The position numbers were made by a program, and so were the translations under genes. A stretch of DNA of 64,000 nucleotides from positions 682,001 through 746,000 of the forward strand of contig JAGVVL010000029.1 of assembly GCA_018287875.1 (NCBI GenBank), read 5' to 3'. Below are positions 10,254 through 21,556 of this stretch, one piece after another. The number at the start of each line of letters is the position of its first letter. Within the stretch, counting starts at the first letter, position 1. The stretch is from Nigrospora sphaerica (lineage: Eukaryota; Ascomycota; Sordariomycetes; Amphisphaeriales; Apiosporaceae). Below the pieces are notes generated by a model, which searched no databases, had not been told where the DNA came from, and saw nothing but the letters and a program-made list of their open reading frames with translations.

Positions 10254-10649
10254 CTAGTCGGCTCTGCATCTGCTTCAGGCATGGAAAAAGAGTGTCCACA
10301 ACTACAGGTGCTTTTTGTTTTTAAATTTCGGATAATAAAGCGCTCTCCTTCTAAATCCGAATGATAGTCAATTTCTACGCCGTATAGTAACTGTAAACTA
10401 AGACAATCTACCACCCAGTGTACAGGATGCGATTTTTTTCATCAGAAGCAGTATAGACCGTAATGACCGTATCATCTTCTGCGACAGACTCTGCAAAACT
10501 AAATTCATAACGAAAGCCATGACAACCTCCCCAAGGATGGAGACGCGTAATTTTATCTCGGGATTATTCTCCTCTTGTATCAACTCAAAACTTTTTAAAG
10601 CCGCAGAGGGTGTAATAGAAATAGGCGCAGTGGTACTGTTTTCAGACAT
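10254..10649 (-). CDS. erpA: ErpA-type iron-sulfur insertion protein (frameshifted)
   Basis: A-type carrier that delivers Fe-S clusters to apoproteins. The N-terminus (ISITPSAALKSFELIQEENN) is typical. The ligand cysteines appear in the restored frames as GGCHGFRYEFSF and CSCGHSFSMP. Two single-base losses are needed: in a G run (near 10530) and an A run (near 10435). Restored length is ~132 residues, with a short N-terminal extension. It lies between hemW and dnaE with its own start at 10649. Confidence 0.85.
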
Positions 10650-10758
10650 ATAAAATCATGTAATTTAAATAACTGATCGTATAATATACTATAATTTGAT
10701 GTAATATATAGTACCACTCCATTACTTCATGATTCTTTGCTAAGGATAAAATTTATTC

Positions 10759-13700
10759 ATGTCTATTCCTTTTATCCATTTACGTCTGCACACTGAATTT
10801 TCTATTGAAGATAGTATTATCTCCATAGAGGCTTTAATAGAAAAAAGCAAACAACTACAACTTCCGGCATTAGCCTTAACGGATCGTATGAATTTATTTG
10901 CCGGTATTAAATTTTATCGAGCAATGATGGCTTCTGGAATCAAACCAATTATTGGGGCGGATATTTGGATAGAAAACGAACAAGACCCGAAGACTCCTTT
11001 TTGTGGTACGTTACTCTGTCAAAATAAGCAGGGTTATTACCATTTAGTTGAATTATTGTCCGAAGCGCATGAAGTCAAAAAAGGAGATCGGGCGATCCTG
11101 AAAAAACAATGGTTGCATCAAAAAAATAAAGGGCTTTTATTGTTGTCTGGTGGTTTGGAGGGTGAAATTGGGCATAAATTAATGCATAACCAACAAAAAG
11201 AAGCCATTCAATGTCTAAAGGATTGGCATGCTATTTTTCCAGAACGCTTCTATATTGAACTACAACGAATGAAAAAACCCGAGGAGGAGAAATATATCCA
11301 AGCGGTTTGTCGAATAGCAGCACAATATCAAGTCCCTGTCGTCGCTACCCATGATGTTCGTTTTCTAAATCCCGAAGATTTTGAAGCGCATGAAGCGCGT
11401 TTATGTATCCAGCAGGGTTATACCTTAAATGATACCACTCGCCCTAAAAAGTATACAGCAGCGCAATATATAAAAAGCCCTTTAGAAATGCAGCAGTTAT
11501 TTGCTGATATTCCAAGTGCTTTAAGTAATTCTGTGGAAATTGCCAAACGCTGCAATGTTGAATTGGATATGGATCAAGTACATTTACCTAAGTTTTTTGT
11601 ACCTGAAAAGATAAGCATTAATGATTATTTGAAACAAGAAGCACTTAACGGTTTAAGCAAACGACTCGCTTCCACTCAACATGCAGTAGCCCTTCAAAGT
11701 ATTGACACGCAAGAACACATATCCGTTGAGGTCTATCAAAAGCGTTTGCAGTCAGAATTACAGATTATTATCGACATGGGCTTTGCCGGTTATTTTTTGA
11801 TTGTGGCGGATTTTATCCGATGGGCTAAAACGCAAAAAATACCGGTTGGTCCAGGTCGAGGGTCAGGTGCTGGTTCATTAGTAGCTTATGCGTTACAAAT
11901 TACTGATGTGGATCCCTTACATTATGGATTGTTGTTTGAGCGTTTTTTAAATGCTGAACGAGTATCCTTACCTGACTTTGATATCGATTTTTGTATGCGA
12001 AATCGTGATCAAGTGATTGATTATGTGATACAGCGATATGGAAAAGATGCGGTTGCGCAAATTATTACTTTTGGAACAATGGCCGCACGTGCTGTGATTC
12101 GAGATGTGGGCAGGGTATTAGGTTATCCTTATGGGATGGTGGACTCGATTGCAAAGCTTGTGCCGTTTGAAGTGGGTATGACACTTACAAAAGCCTTGCA
12201 ACACGAACCAAACGCTCCTTATAGCTTAAAAGCGCGCTATAATCGAGAAGAAGAAGTCAAATTGTTAGTCGATCTTAGTCAAAAACTAGAAGGTTTAGTC
12301 CGTAATGTTGGGACACATGCAGGTGGTATAGTGATTGCGCCTAGTCGATTAACAGAATTTACCCCACTCTATTATGAGTCAGAGGGCACTCATGCTATTA
12401 CACAATTTGATAAAGATGATTTAGAAACTATTGGGCTAGTTAAATTTGACTTTTTAGGGTTGCGAACCTTAACCATTATTGACTGGACGGTGCAGTCAGT
12501 GAATCAAAAACGTATCGCCCGCCATGAAAAGATTATAGATATTTCACTCTTACCGCTGAGTGACTCTAAAACTTTTACGCTATTGCAATCCGCTAAAGTC
12601 ATGGGAGTATTTCAATTGGAATCTCGTGGCATTCAAGCCTTATTAAAACGGTTAGCACCTGATCATTTTGATGATATTGTAGCGCTTATCGCTTTGTTTA
12701 GGCCTGGACCGTTACAGTCTGGTATGGTAGATGATTTTATTCAACGTAAACATGATCCTTCTCAAATAGAGTACCTGCACCCCCAATTAGAATCCATTTT
12801 AAGCACGACTTACGGAGTGATTTTATATCAAGAGCAAGTCATGCAGATTGCTCAAGTATTAGCAGGGTATAGTCTAGGTTCAGCTGATTTGCTGCGTCGG
12901 GCAATGGGAAAGAAAAAGCCTGCTGAAATGGCAAAACAACGAGCATTTTTTATACAAGGGAGTGAAAAGAATGGTATTGATAAATCCTTTGCCAATAGTA
13001 TGTTTGATTTAATTGAAAAATTTGCAGGCTATGGATTTAATAAGTCGCATTCAGTGGCTTATGCCTTAATTTCTTATCAAACGGCTTGGTTAAAAGCGCA
13101 TTATCCTGCAGAATTTATGGCAGCTGTGATGGTATCTGAAATGGATAATACGGATAAGGTAGCGGCTTTAATTTATGAGTGTCGTGCTTTAAAGTTAACA
13201 GTTAAACCACCGCACATCCATACGAGTCAGTATGGTTTTAGCGTGAATGAACAAGATGAGATCGAGTATGGTTTAGGCGCAATTAAAGGAATAGGAGAAG
13301 CGGTAGTCGCTCATTTATTAGCACTGCAAAAAAAGGTGGCCTTTTTAAAGATTTATTTGATTTATGCCAACGAGTTAGTCTAGATAAAATCAATCGACGT
13401 GCTTTAGAAGCATTAATTTATTCAGGTGCTTTTGATGTATTTCAAAAATCACGTGCAGAATTGATGGCATATCTGCCCATTGGACTGCAAATGGCAGCGC
13501 AACGCACTACAGCTTCCCTAACTAAGCAGGGCGATTTATTTGGTCAGGTATCCCAAACCCAGGTATTAGAGGTAAAGCCAACTGCTTTTACGCCCTGGGA
13601 GCGTATGAAAACGCTACATAAAGAAAAATCGGTCTTAGGGAGTTATCTTAGTGATCATCCTTTACATCATTATCAACCCGAATTAAAGCGCTTACAGCTC

Positions 13701-14246
13701 GTGACATTAAGCCATCTCTCAATGATGAATCAACGTAATGGGTTACTCCTGGGTTGGCTAGTGGATATTCGTATTAAGTTAACCCTTCAAAAAGAACGAT
13801 TTGCGATTTTGTTATTAGAAGATGCAGAGGCTCGACTAGAGTTAAGGGTATCTCCCACTCAATATCAACAATACCAAGAACTTTTGATACCTAATACATT
13901 ATTAGTGATAGAGGTAGACCGATATAGTGATAAGGTGACACAAGAGAATCGGTTTGTGATTAAAAACTTATGGGATATCGTTTCGGTTCGTCAAAAATGG
14001 AATCATTATTTGCAAATTTCTTTAACCGCTCAATGGTTACAAAACGAACCAGAGGGGTTAGATCAATTAAAAACGTTATTGAATGCGGATAAAGGAGAGG
14101 GCTTGCTGCTTAAAATCCTTTATCACACGGATAAGGCCACCGTTCCCCTAAGTGTAGGGGAAGGGTTTAGGATAAAACCAACCGATCGATTGCTAGAAGG
14201 CTTAAAAGGCCTATTAGGCAAAGCTAATGTGACTCTTATTGACTAG
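10759..14246 (+). CDS. dnaE: DNA polymerase III alpha subunit (frameshifted)
   Basis: Replicative polymerase. It has the N-terminal PHP domain (FIHLRLHTEFSIEDS), the catalytic palm with GPGRGSGAGSL and PDFDIDFCMRNRD, the fingers region (GFNKSHSVAYALISYQTAWL), then helix-hairpin-helix, OB and C-terminal parts. The frame breaks at 13328-13334, where an A7 run needs A8; the other frame gives GGLFKDLFDLCQRV and continues to 14246. Total ~1,163 residues is the standard gammaproteobacterial size. It is intact otherwise. The last ~470 bases are duplicated 2.3 kb downstream. Confidence 0.95.
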
Positions 14247-14294
14247 TCAATCATAGAGGAAAGCAAGTGCTTTGGTTGGTAGTGGTTAGATTTT

Positions 14295-15278
14295 TTAAGC
14301 ACGCAAACCGTATCGATTTGAAAAAGCAGTATCTAACTTTGACGGGCTTTGAAAATTATTTGCAAGTTCTAAATATGCAAATGCATCTTCAGGGTAAGCT
14401 GATCCGAGTGCTTGTTTATAATCTTCACAGTATTTCGAGTAATAAAGCTTGATGAAAGAAGGTATCATTTGGATATCGTCCCCAAATGATTCGAATAATT
14501 TGATAAATACATCAGAATGTATATTTATTAAACCATGATTCTCAATCGCTTCTTTATTAATTAATTTAAGATAAATAAGCTCTGCATTTTTACGGTTCTC
14601 TTGTATGATGGCATGCTCTACCAGAAATCTTAGCATATCCGTTGAGAGACTTTGACTGACTAATGACTCTATTTCATCAGTAATCCTTGCGTTACATTCG
14701 CTTAGCAATATTTCGGCTGTGGAGAAATCTTCATTTTTTACTGCGCAATAAAATTCTTTTTGTACAATTTGTTTGTATATTAAGTCCCCGATCTCAACAT
14801 TTTCTTGCGTAATGGCATGCTTTGCCAGAAGATTTAATATATCAGTTGGTGTTTCTTCACTGATTAATGAGGCTAACTTATTGGTAATCTTTGCCTTATG
14901 TCGAGTTAGCATTTTTCTGACTGTGGAGAAATTTGCATTTTTTACTGCGCAATAAAAGTGTTTTTGTATAATTTTTTCGCATATTAAATTCGCCATCTCA
15001 CTATTCCCTTGCATGACGGCATGATCTGCTAAAAGATTTAATATATTACTTGGTGTTTCTTCACTGACTAATGAAACTACTTCATGAGTAATCTCTTCGT
15101 TATTCTTGTTTAATAAACATTCTGCCATGTAGTAATGTTTGCCCTGCAATGCATGATAAAGAGGAGTTCCACTGTACTCCTCCACTGCCTCTAACCACTG
15201 TAATAATGACGCGTTAAATTGATTGCTTTGTGCTCGATTATTTTCGAAAGATTCAGAAAAATTGTTTAACTTACCCAT
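14295..15278 (-). CDS. Ankyrin-like helical repeat protein, copy 1
   Basis: A 327-residue protein with three to four repeats of about 70 residues. Each has a FYCAVKN-type helix, an LL...ARIT(D/N)E segment, LVS(E/Q), and a ILNLLAxHA helix. The repeats look like divergent ankyrin pairs but lack canonical TPLH motifs apart from one TPLYHALQGKHYYMAECLL. No signal peptide. A clear paralogue lies at 16485-17234, in the second copy of a tandem duplication. Function unknown; helical-repeat proteins of this sort in intracellular bacteria are often effectors (inference). Confidence 0.65.
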   Translation of the reverse strand: MGKLNNFSESFENNRAQSNQFNASLLQWLEAVEEYSGTPLYHALQGKHYYMAECLLNKNNEEITHEVVSLVSEETPSNILNLLADHAVMQGNSEMANLICEKIIQKHFYCAVKNANFSTVRKMLTRHKAKITNKLASLISEETPTDILNLLAKHAITQENVEIGDLIYKQIVQKEFYCAVKNEDFSTAEILLSECNARITDEIESLVSQSLSTDMLRFLVEHAIIQENRKNAELIYLKLINKEAIENHGLINIHSDVFIKLFESFGDDIQMIPSFIKLYYSKYCEDYKQALGSAYPEDAFAYLELANNFQSPSKLDTAFSNRYGLRA

Positions 15279-15288
15279 GAGATAGAAG

Positions 15289-15323
15289 CCCTTTATGAAA
15301 AGTCATAGAAATATCATAAAGGG
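15289..15323. other. Inverted repeat upstream of repeat protein 1
   Basis: CCCTTTATGA and TCATAAAGGG form a 10-bp stem around a 15-base loop. An identical element lies at 17281-17315 ahead of the second copy. It sits in the 5' region of the minus-strand repeat gene and downstream of the MFS gene, so it may be a terminator or attenuator. No T tract is present. Confidence 0.5.
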
Positions 15324-15492
15324 AATACCCCTACAATTAGTAGGTTACACCTATCAAGCGGTAAGTACTTGTTAAAACTTAGGCAGAAGATTTTAACTCA
15401 CTCAATCGTATGCAGTGGTTTAGAGGATTTAAGACTTAAAGTCACAGGCAGTGCACATAACCCAATTGCAAGAATTGGAAAAGCAGAGCCAC

Positions 15493-16072
15493 TTAATAAA
15501 CCAGTTTTTGAATCAAAAAAGTGGCGATAAGAGGCGCTGAGCCTTCAAAAATGCGGGAGACACTGCAAATACAATGCCGGTTCCAATAGAGCGAACTTCA
15601 TAAGCGAGTAATCGACTAAAATACTAAATCTTTCTTCGTATAATCGATGCCATCGTGTAGGGGTTTTCACGGAGGTGGTAACAGGGGTATCAGATTCTAT
15701 AATGCCGTTACCTCCAGGCAATATATAGAGTAATAGGAATACTGAGTAAAAAAGGAATACGCCATGCAAATTGTAAAATAGTGGCTTGATCAAAAAATGT
15801 ATTCAACAGAAAGATAACGAACGCACCTAATGAGATGCCAATTGAGGTGCTAGCACAGGTTAAGCTTCCTAAAAAGTTCGATATTGTTTGGGAGCGGTAT
15901 TAACACATACTATTAGCAAATTCTCCGCCTAACTTAAATCCTTGGATGAGTTGTAAGACACATAATAGAACGGTAGTAATAGAGCCGGCTGTCTCGTAAG
16001 TGGGCAAACAACCGATGGCAATGGTGGGAAGTGCCATCGTCATCAATGATAGCTTGAACGCATAGCCTCTGA
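15493..16072 (-). pseudogene. MFS transporter, truncated duplicate
   Basis: Near-identical to parts of the MFS gene at 17497-18677. Relative to that gene it lacks ~350 internal bases (junction near 15616, equivalent to 17624-17972). It has further shifts and ends at 16072, where the sequence jumps to a copy of the dnaE tail. The N-terminal coding part is therefore missing. It is a by-product of tandem duplication and cannot encode a functional transporter. Confidence 0.85.
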
Positions 16073-16431
16073 AGTTAACCCTTCAAAAGAAGGATCTGCG
16101 ATTTTATTATTAGAAGATGCAGAGGCTCGAATAGAGTGAAGAGTCTCTCCCACTCAATACCAAGAACTTTTGATAGTTAATACGTTATTAGTGATAGAAG
16201 GAGACCGAAATCGCTCAATGGTTACAAAACGAACCAGAAGGGTTAGATCAATTAAAAACGTTATTGAGTGTAGATAAGGGATAGGGCTTGCCGCTTAAAA
16301 TCCTTTATCATACTGATAAGACCACCCTTTCCCTAAGTGTAGGGGGAAGGGTTAGGATAAAACCAACCGATCGATTACTAGAAGGCTTAAAAGGCCTATT
16401 AGGCAAAGCTAATGTGACTCTTATTGACTAG
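16073..16431 (+). pseudogene. Duplicated 3' end of dnaE
   Basis: Matches dnaE from about 13777 to its stop (TTATTGACTAG here ending 16431), with an in-frame stop, small indels and a ~110-base internal deletion. Identity continues past the stop to about 16465, including GTGCTTTGGTTGGT. No polymerase function is possible; it marks the duplication boundary. Confidence 0.88.
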
Positions 16432-16484
16432 TCAATCATAGAGGAAAGCAAGTGCTTTGGTTGGTTAGAGTGAGATACCTTGGT

Positions 16485-17234
16485 TTAAGGGCACGGTCTC
16501 ATCACCTGATCCCAAGTACTAGATAAAGCATACTTCTGCCTAAGGAGAGTTTCTTGCTCTGGATCCTTGCATAAAGCACAAGCAACTTCTAAATACCTTG
16601 TGTGCAGGGCTTGTATTTCGGGTTTTCCTTCAATTGTAGCTGCATGGTAATTTTGATATGCCATTCGACAATAAGTTGCAAGCATTTTGATATAAAACTT
16701 ACAATCTTCCGAGTAATGAAGCTTCATGAAAGCAGGTACCATTTTTATATCGCTCCCAAATGATCGGGCTAATTTAATAAGCAAATCAGAATGGTTATCT
16801 ATTAAATCATTCTCAGCCGCTTCTTTCTCAATTAACTTAAGATAGATAAGCTCGGCATTTTCGCGATCCCCTTGTGCGGCGGAATGCCATACTAGCTTTC
16901 TTAGAAGGTCACTTGGGATAGTTACACTGACTAATGCTAATGATGCTAACTCATCAGTGATCTTTGCATTCTGAGTTGTTATCAATTGTGTGATTTCGGG
17001 AAAGTTACAGGCCTGAACTGCCTGATCAAGTTTTATTTCTATAATAATTTTGTATATTATCCAACTTATTTCCAATTGCTTTTGTTTAATCCCTGATTTT
17101 AGCAGAAGCATTAATATATCAATTGGCATTTCTTTATTTAACAGTGGTTTTAACTCTTGAGTAACCTGTGCCCCTCCTTGTTCTAATACAAACTTGATGT
17201 GGACGTAAGATTTAATTGTTAATAAACGATACAA
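16485..17234 (-). CDS. Ankyrin-like helical repeat protein, copy 2
   Basis: Paralogue of the 14295-15278 gene: shared segments include IDNHSDLLIKLARSFGSDI and VPAFMKLHYSEDC near the C-terminus and the NAKITDELASLA repeat. It is 249 residues, with fewer repeats and a different C-terminal end (EVACALCKDPEQETLLRQKY). It diverges more than the flanking noncoding DNA, so the protein has changed fast or been partly replaced since duplication. Function unknown. Confidence 0.6.
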   Translation of the reverse strand: MYRLLTIKSYVHIKFVLEQGGAQVTQELKPLLNKEMPIDILMLLLKSGIKQKQLEISWIIYKIIIEIKLDQAVQACNFPEITQLITTQNAKITDELASLALVSVTIPSDLLRKLVWHSAAQGDRENAELIYLKLIEKEAAENDLIDNHSDLLIKLARSFGSDIKMVPAFMKLHYSEDCKFYIKMLATYCRMAYQNYHAATIEGKPEIQALHTRYLEVACALCKDPEQETLLRQKYALSSTWDQVMRPCP

Positions 17235-17496
17235 CGGAGTATGTTGATTACTAATACTTGAATAATCTATGAGATAGAAGCCCTTTATGAAAAGTCATAG
17301 AAATATCATAAAGGGAATACCCCTACAATTAGTAGGTTCCACCTATCAAGCGGTAAGTACTTGTTAAAAGTTAGGTAGAGGACTTATATGAAGATTTTAA
17401 CTCACTCAACCGTATGCAGTGGTTTAGAGGATTTAAGACTTAAAGTCACAGGCAGTGCACATAACCCAATTGCAAGAATTGGAAAAGCAGGGCCCG

Positions 17497-18677
17497 TTAA
17501 TAAACCAGTTTTTGAATCAAAAAAGTAGCGATAAGAGGCGCTGAGCCTCCAAAAAATGCGGGAGACACTGCAAATACAATGCTGGTTCCCATAGAGCGAA
17601 CTTCATAAGCGAGTAGTCGACTAATCATTTCGATAAAACAGCCATTAATACTACCTAAAAAGAACGCAAACACTAATTGAATGCAAATAACGGCAGAGGG
17701 ATAGGCTGAGTATGTCGATAAGGCTTGAAATAGGGGATAAATTAATAATAATAATGACACATGAAGAATTTTTAATGTTTTTTCAATGGGTAAATAAGCT
17801 GCCCAATAGCCTGTGACTACTAAGGTAGTAATTTCAAACCAAAGGGTTGTGGTATTGCTCATACTGGCTAATTGAGGAGGCACATTGAGAAATAACTTAA
17901 GGTAGGTCGGCATCCAAATTAGAAATAAATTAGAACAAGTGGTTAACATGCCACCCAACAATACAACTTTTAAAATACTAAATCTTTCTTCGTATAATCG
18001 ATGCCATCGTGTAGGGGTTTTCACGGAGGTGGTAACAGGGGTATCAGATTCTATAATGCCGTTACGTATCCAAGCAATATATAGAGTAATAGGAATACTG
18101 AGTAAAAAAGGAATACGCCATGCAAATTGTAAAATAGTGGCTTGATCAAAAAATGTATTCAACAGAAAGATAACGAACGCACCTAATGAGATGCCAATTG
18201 AGGTGCTAGCACAGGTTAAGCTTCCTAAAAAGTTCGATATTGTTTGGGAGCGGTATCTAAGACATAACACATACTATTTGGGAATTCTCCGCCTAACCCA
18301 AATCCTTGGATGAGTTGTAAGACACATAATAGAACCGTAGTAATAGAGCCAGCTGTCTCGTAAGTGGGTAAACAACCGATCGCAATAGTGGGAAGTGCCA
18401 TTGTCATCAACGATAGCTTTAACGCATAGCCTCGGTTAATATCTCCCATATGTCCAAAAAATAAACCGCCTAATGGCCTGGCTAAATATTTAAGGGCATA
18501 GATGCTAAATGTATATAAAGCGGCTGTGATTGCATTATCTGCATGAAAAAATAATAATCCTATATAACTAGCCATTAAAGCAGAAATAGAGAATTCATAC
18601 CATTCAAAAATTCCTGCAAAAAGTGCAATATTAACTAAATGTTGGGCTTTAGTCCCAAAGTTCAAAGTTGCTTTCAT
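17497..18677 (-). CDS. MFS transporter, ProP-like metabolite:proton symporter family (frameshifted)
   Basis: Inner-membrane permease. The N-terminus has FEWYEFSISALMASYIG and the loop motif RPLGGLFFGHMGDINRGY characteristic of the metabolite:H+ symporter branch (proline/betaine, alpha-ketoglutarate), then GFGLGGEFPNS. The C-terminal half (17497-18270) holds the remaining helices. The frame shifts once between 18225 and 18270. Restored length is ~393 residues, a little short for the family (430-500). It overlaps the end of the upstream PAS-like gene, suggesting an operon. The substrate cannot be inferred. Confidence 0.8.
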
Positions 18678-19418
18678 GACGGGTACGTAAGTTGATGAGT
18701 AAATGAGTTAAATCAAAGTTAAAAAATTTAGTTTGCAAGCTTGCTTTGTTTTGTTCGATTAACTGAGGATTTAGCTTGGTACAATCGCCAATAAAGGATA
18801 GCGATTCATTTTCACACATCGAGAGTATAATCATGAGCTCAGTGATGGTAGGGAACTCTCGGAAGTAGTGGTCAATATCTAAAAATTTAAGAAAATGGTG
18901 GATGGATTTGTCTTGAGGTAAATAGCGTTGATATAAATGGAAAAGCTCAAGCAGTCTACATTGTTTCGCAAAATCGTAATCGACACTCGCGATGGCTACA
19001 ATTTCTTTTCTACTATTAAAAATAGGGGAGCGAATCGTTTGAGTAATACGTATAAATCCATCAATGGAAAGTTCAATATCTCTTTGAATCATCTGGGTTT
19101 GTTCGTACAATACTTTTTTACTTAGATAGTAGGTTTTATCTAATAGATTATTTAATTTTTCCCCCATGAGCTTAAATAATCTTGTTCATGTTCCATTTGT
19201 AAACGATGCGTAATGACTTCATCGGGTGTCATGCCTACAATAGCATTTTGGGAAGCTAACCCAATATTTTTCGTAGCATATGCATTGCCGAAAATATATT
19301 TATTAGTTTTGGTATCCCGAAGATGTGCTGAATAATGTGAACGTTCTAGAAAATTGAATAAATCGTCTCCTAAGCAAGAGACAGGATTTCGATAGAGTGA
19401 ATCGTATAAATAAACCAT
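18649..19418 (-). CDS. PAS-like sensory protein (frameshifted)
   Basis: The N-terminal part (YSAHLRDTKTNKYIFGNAYA, then GMTPDEVI) is PAS-like, and the following part (IQRDIELSIDGFIRITQTIR, SPIFNSRKEIVAIASVDYDF) resembles the second half of the PAS fold. The C-terminal ~100 residues are helical. The frame shifts at about 19160 in a G5 run. In Legionella relatives such PAS proteins usually end in a LuxR HTH, which is absent here. The stop at 18649 overlaps the MFS start by 29 bases, so the two are co-expressed. Confidence 0.55.
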
Positions 19419-19535
19419 AACTACGCCCCTTTTTATTATTGCTAGTCAAATTAGCCTGTTTCAACTTAAGATGACTGAATTACTTACTTTCAAACTACAA
19501 TCTCTTTTCCCTAAAGTCAAAGCATCTTATTTAAT

Positions 19536-21556
19536 ATGTCATTGATTGTCCTAAAAATAGTAGTACCGGTTCCTTTAGATAAAGTGTTTGATTATTTATT
19601 GCCTGAGACGCTTGAGCATCGCTTAGCTAGCTTAAAAAGGGAGTAAGAGTACAAGTACCTTTTGGCCGTAGGCAGCTTATTGGGGTTTTGATGGATATAA
19701 AGGAAGATACTAATATTCCTTTAGCACGTTTAAAAGCAGTGACCGCTATTTTAGATGAAGTGCCTTGCTTGTCTCCTCAAATTTTAAAACTGATCGAGTG
19801 GAGTAGTCTATATTACCATCATCCTTTAGGAGAAATGATGGAAATGGCCTTACCGAATCGGTTGAGAAAATTGAAACCGTTAGCCCTTGAAAAATTGGGT
19901 ACAGCAAAAAAACAAAAGAGACCCTCTAAAGAGCCTATACAAAACAAAACATCACCTGTACTAAATGCAGCACAAGAACAAGCCATTGAGAGCGTTCAAA
20001 CCGCTTTCGATCAATTTAAGATATTTTTATTAGAAGGGGTTACAGGCAGTGGAAAAACTGAAGTCTATTTGCAATTAATACAAACAGTCATTGCTAAAGG
20101 ACAGCAGGTATTATTATTAGTTCCTGAAATTAGTTTAACGCCTCAAATGATGGAGCGACTGAAAGATCGTTTAGGTGAAAAAAATATTGTATTGTCTCAT
20201 TCTCGGTTAACCGACTTACAACGATTAAAAAGCTGGTATGCGATGCAATCGGGTGAGCAATCTGTCATGGTGGGGACGCGGTCTGCTTTATTTACGCAAT
20301 TTCAATCACTTGGATTAATCATTGTAGATGAAGAACACGATAGCTCTTTAAAGCAATCTGGACACTTATCCTATCATGCTCGAGACGTTGCGATTATGCG
20401 TGCACGTTTTGAAAACATACCTATTCTACTTGGCTCTGCGACCCCTTCATTAGAAAGTCTTTGGAACGCGTCGATAGGGCGATATCATCTGCTTAAGTTA
20501 CCTGAAAGAGCAGGTCAATCAGTTTTACCAGAAGTGCAATGTTTAGATCTTCGTGGTCAATCATTGCAGGCAGGGTTATCTGAACCCTTGCTCAATGAGA
20601 TGGCAGAGCATCTACAAAAGCAAAATCAAGTCTTACTGTTTTTGAATCGACGAGGATTTTCCCCTATTTATTTATGCCATGGGTGTGGATGGATTATGAT
20701 GTGTTCAGCCTGTGATAGTCCTTTGCGTTTTCATACTCGACCGAATCGTTTGCATTGCCACTATTGTACCCAAAGCCTTCCTGTGCCTTCCTTATGCCCT
20801 GAGTGTCATCAAGATCAACTTTTTCCTTTAGGGCAAGGGACGCAACGCTTAGAAGAAGTGTTAAGTCGTTATTTTCCAGGCATTCCAGTGATCCGAATTG
20901 ATGCAGATAGTACTAGAAAGAAAGGGGCATTACATGAGTTATTAACTAGTCTTCCAAAGGATGCACCTGCTATTTTGGTAGGGACTCAAATACTTGCTAA
21001 AGGCCACCATTTTTCAGGGGTAACCCTTTCTGTGATTGTGGATGGAGATGCTGGATTATTTAGTACAGATTTCCGTGCTTTAGAAAAATCGGCACAGTTA
21101 ATTATGCAAGTAGGAGGAAGAGCAGGTAGAGAAAGTCAGAAAGGTAAGCTTATGATTCAAACGCATCATCCTCACCATGCTGTATTAACTCAATTGATTC
21201 AATATGGCTATACAGGATTTAGTCAAGTGGCCTTAAAAGAGAGAGAAAAAGCAGCATGGCCGCCTTTTAGTTATTTAGCTTTATTACGCGCTGAGGCACG
21301 AACGCAAAAAGCTGCTTTAGAGTTTTTATTAACCGTCAAAACACAGATGCCTGCAGATCCTTCCGTTAATTTATTAGGGCCAGTGCCTTCATTATTAACT
21401 AAAAAAGCAGGGTATTATTATGCACAGCTTTTATTTCAAGCAACGCAAAGAAAGCCTCTACATCAATTATTAAAGGGTATGATGCATCAGTTAAGCGACA
21501 CCCCTTTAAGAGGGGTGCGCTATACTTTAGAAGTAGATCCTTTGGAGGTTTGTTAA
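19536..21556 (+). CDS. priA: Primosomal helicase PriA (frameshifted near the start)
   Basis: Superfamily-2 helicase that restarts stalled forks. Start ATG at 19536 gives SLIVLKIVVPVPLDKVFDYL; a GGG run near 19645 one base short breaks the frame, then RVQVPFGRRQLIGVL continues. Walker A is GVTGSGKTEVYL and the DEAH box is DEEHD. The zinc-binding block has eight cysteines (CHGCGWIMMCSACDSPL, CHYCTQ, CPECH). Restored length ~674 residues, slightly shorter than E. coli PriA. It is convergent with the permease gene and overlaps it by a few bases. Confidence 0.93.

Noticed and set aside
14267..14452. Small gene after dnaE
   Set aside because: It overlaps the repeat-protein gene on the other strand, has no ribosome site and no recognisable product.
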